Origin: Lepturacanthus savala
Taxonomy: Eukaryota > Chordata > Actinopteri > Scombriformes > Trichiuridae
NCBI GenBank assembly: GCA_030544235.1
Contig: CM060465.1
Coordinates: 33,611,488 to 33,675,487, forward strand
Reading direction: 5' to 3'
DNA length: 64,000 bases
A program made the position numbers and the translations under genes. The notes beneath the pieces are model-generated. The model ran no database searches and had not been told where the DNA came from. It worked only from the letters and a program-made list of their open reading frames with translations. The stretch's first letter is position 1. Every line of letters begins with the position of its first letter. Shown in pieces: positions 1 to 64,000 of this stretch.

Positions 1-957
1 GCAAATAATCCAATGATCAGGAAACAAAGATATCAAATACACTACTAATAATAAGTTAGATATATTATTTACATCAGTGTTCTCCCTATTTATTTGAAAT
101 TTAAAGAAATAAGTAAACATTCCCTTTGATTCTACTAATAATAAGAGGAAACACCATTATTATTACCCCAAAAATGTATGAAATTCACTGAGTTTCACAA
201 TATCCCTTAACTGGGAACTTAAATATAGTTGTGGATTGTAGCATAATCTTGATTTTAAAGGGATAGTCCATTTTTGATAGTCATAGAAGTAGGTGCTTTA
301 CCTTTTATTGTCATTACAAGCTGTTTCCAGACCAGTGGAGCAGAATTGGCCATTATCAGGGAACTTAATTATAGTTGGGGTAAATATATTGTAGCACAGG
401 CTAAAACAACCAGATTTAAAGGGATAGTTCGACATTTTTGAAAATTCGACATGTTTCCCATGGTCACAGCAGCATGTGCTTTACCTATTTCTGTCGTTAC
501 AAGCTGTTTCCAGACCAGTGGGGCAGAATAGGCCCTTAACAGGGAAAATATATTGGGGTAAATCTATTGTAGCGTAGGCTAAAACAGACCGATTTAAAGA
601 GATAGATCAACATTTTTGAAAATCAGGATTGAGGCCACGCCCCCTTCATGGACTGTGGACACATGCACAAATGATTTCTCGATGCCAAGTTTATTGAAAT
701 GAATATTTCCAGAATCCCCCAGATTAACTTCTTCTGGAAAGTGTCTTGAAATTAACCAGAAATTTACTGGAAGTTTGCAAACGTAATCCGTCTTATTCTC
801 ACATCGAGTCGAAGAAAAGGAGAAGCAAAATCAGAAAAAAATCTGCACAGATCTCGCTTGGGCATCAGTTTTTATTCATACAGACACGTTGGGGGGGAAA
901 CCAGCTTTGCCTTTTGAGGCCTTGTGAAAGCATTTCTTGTTCCTCCTCCATGTGAAG
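1..957. other. intron (left part), repeat-bearing
   Basis: Intron upstream of exon 1 of this window. About 215..620 holds two to three diverged copies of a ~170-base unit containing 'ttaaagggatagt', 'acaagctgtttccagaccag' and 'taacagggaa'. The same phrases recur in the 12.1-13.4 kb tandem block. No further plexin exon was found here; the upstream Sema exons must lie to the left of the window. Confidence 0.7.
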
Positions 958-62900
<61,943 letters not shown>

Positions 62901-64000
62901 GTAAGAAATGAATAAATACTGTTTTCTGTGCCATTAATGTCTGGTGTTAATAACTTAATTCTGAAGTTTTCCAGCTATAAATGATAATAAATATGGATTA
63001 TTTTTAAAACTACAGAGGTTATGGACTTAAACCTGGTATCAAAAGACAGTTACAGTGTCTGTTACAGAGCAAATAAAGGTAGAATATTGAAAAAAAATAG
63101 TTTTTTACAGATAAAATACTTTATTTAAAATTTAAAACAAAACCAAACTGACTCAAATCAGGAATACAGAAAACAAACAAACTAGGAGTTCAAGAAATCA
63201 ATTATTTGTCTAAAAAATGATCATAACAGAACATTAAGAATATATTCTGTAAAATGTTTTAAGATAATTAATAAGATACAAGTTCAAAAATCAATTATAT
63301 GTCCATAAAATCTAATATATGTCCAATATTGAGTAGAAATATTCTATTCCACTGGCAGATAATTTATCTTATTTCTAGCTTTTTATTGATTTTAGTCTAT
63401 TTAGTCTTTTTTTTTTAAAGAAAATGTTAGTCTTGTATTTTTAAAACAAGTCTAAATTGACCCTAATCTGGAAAAAAAACTTGAAATAAGATAAATTATC
63501 TGCCAGTGGAATTAGATAATTCAACTAATTGCACCAAAAACAAGATATTTTCACCTGTTAATATTTCAGTTTTTGCAGTTTTTGAGTCTAGATTAATTTA
63601 CGTTGCTGTGATGGAGCTAATTTAGCTGGAATATTACAAAATAAATCTAAAATTGTGTTTTATTAAAGATAAAAAATACTTGAAACAGGCTAAATTATCT
63701 CCAATGTAAAGTCCATTGATTAATAAGAGTTAAGAGTAAAAGATCAATTATTTGTCCATTAAATCATAGAAATTTGATTTGAATTGAAATAAGCTAAATT
63801 CTCTACATTGAAAAGTTCAATGATTAATATAATAAGAGTTCAAAGATCAATTATTTGTCCATAAAATAAACTTCTAAATTAAATATCTAAATAGTGGTTA
63901 GTTGCAGCCTTACTACTGATATTATATTAAACTATTTTCTGATGCTGTAACAGTAACATTGTGTTTTACTACAGATAAAACACTTTATTTAGTGTTGGAG
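62901..64000. other. intron 29 (left part)
   Basis: From about 62960 to the window end this is repeat family A copy 5; no exon found after 62900. Confidence 0.75.
62960..64000 (+). repeat. dispersed repeat family A, copy 5 (runs off the window)
   Basis: Starts 'ctataaatgataataaatat', contains 'ttatggacttaaacctggta' and the hairpin arms 'ttccactggcagataattta' (63350) and 'taaattatctgccagtggaa' (63491), then closes with 'aacagtaacattgtgtttta' at the window edge as in copy 1. Confidence 0.8.

Overview
The window is 64 kb of vertebrate, almost certainly teleost fish, genomic DNA lying inside one protein-coding gene on the + strand: a plexin B2 orthologue (plxnb2; whether the a or b teleost copy cannot be told). 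It carries 29 coding exons (958..62900), all with GT/AG borders and compatible phases, adding up to 1281 uninterrupted codons. The first exons (signal peptide, Sema domain, most of PSI1) lie off the left edge and the last roughly 60 codons lie off the right edge. Orthology is read from near-identity of the cytoplasmic half with PLXNB2 as I remember it; no database search was run. Teleost origin is inferred from the dense CA/TG repeats and the families of short DNA transposons typical of ray-finned fish.

Layout of the protein, with residue numbers counted from the first complete codon in the window: end of PSI1 (exon 1), linker strand and PSI2 (exons 2-4), further ectodomain (5-7), PSI3 (8), IPT/TIG repeats 1-4 (9-15), a furin-type cleavage site (end of exon 15), transmembrane helix (16), juxtamembrane coiled coil (17), N-terminal GAP segment (18-20), Rho-GTPase-binding domain (21-24), linker (25) and C-terminal GAP segment (26-29). 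The catalytic arginines are present. Together these exons describe a semaphorin receptor that is proteolytically matured and acts as a Rap GTPase-activating protein inside the cell.

The other 94% is intron. It is AT-rich and full of repeats: 2-5 copies of several dispersed families, at least four TTAA-flanked piggyBac-like non-autonomous elements, a hAT-like element carrying two internal minisatellites, several fold-back elements, a very homogeneous 31-bp minisatellite (32 units), a degenerate ~33-bp array of 1.8 kb, and many (TG/CA)n or (TA)n tracts. Some non-repetitive islands (notably 40.9-41.9 kb, 14.0-14.8 kb, 10.36-10.45 kb) could be conserved regulatory sequence.

No second gene, RNA gene, CRISPR array or new multi-gene system was found. 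The most interesting points are the (TG)n/(CA)n tracts that closely flank in-frame exon 21, the repeated use of TG tracts just ahead of splice acceptors, altered cysteines in IPT3/IPT4, and the nested architecture of several transposons.
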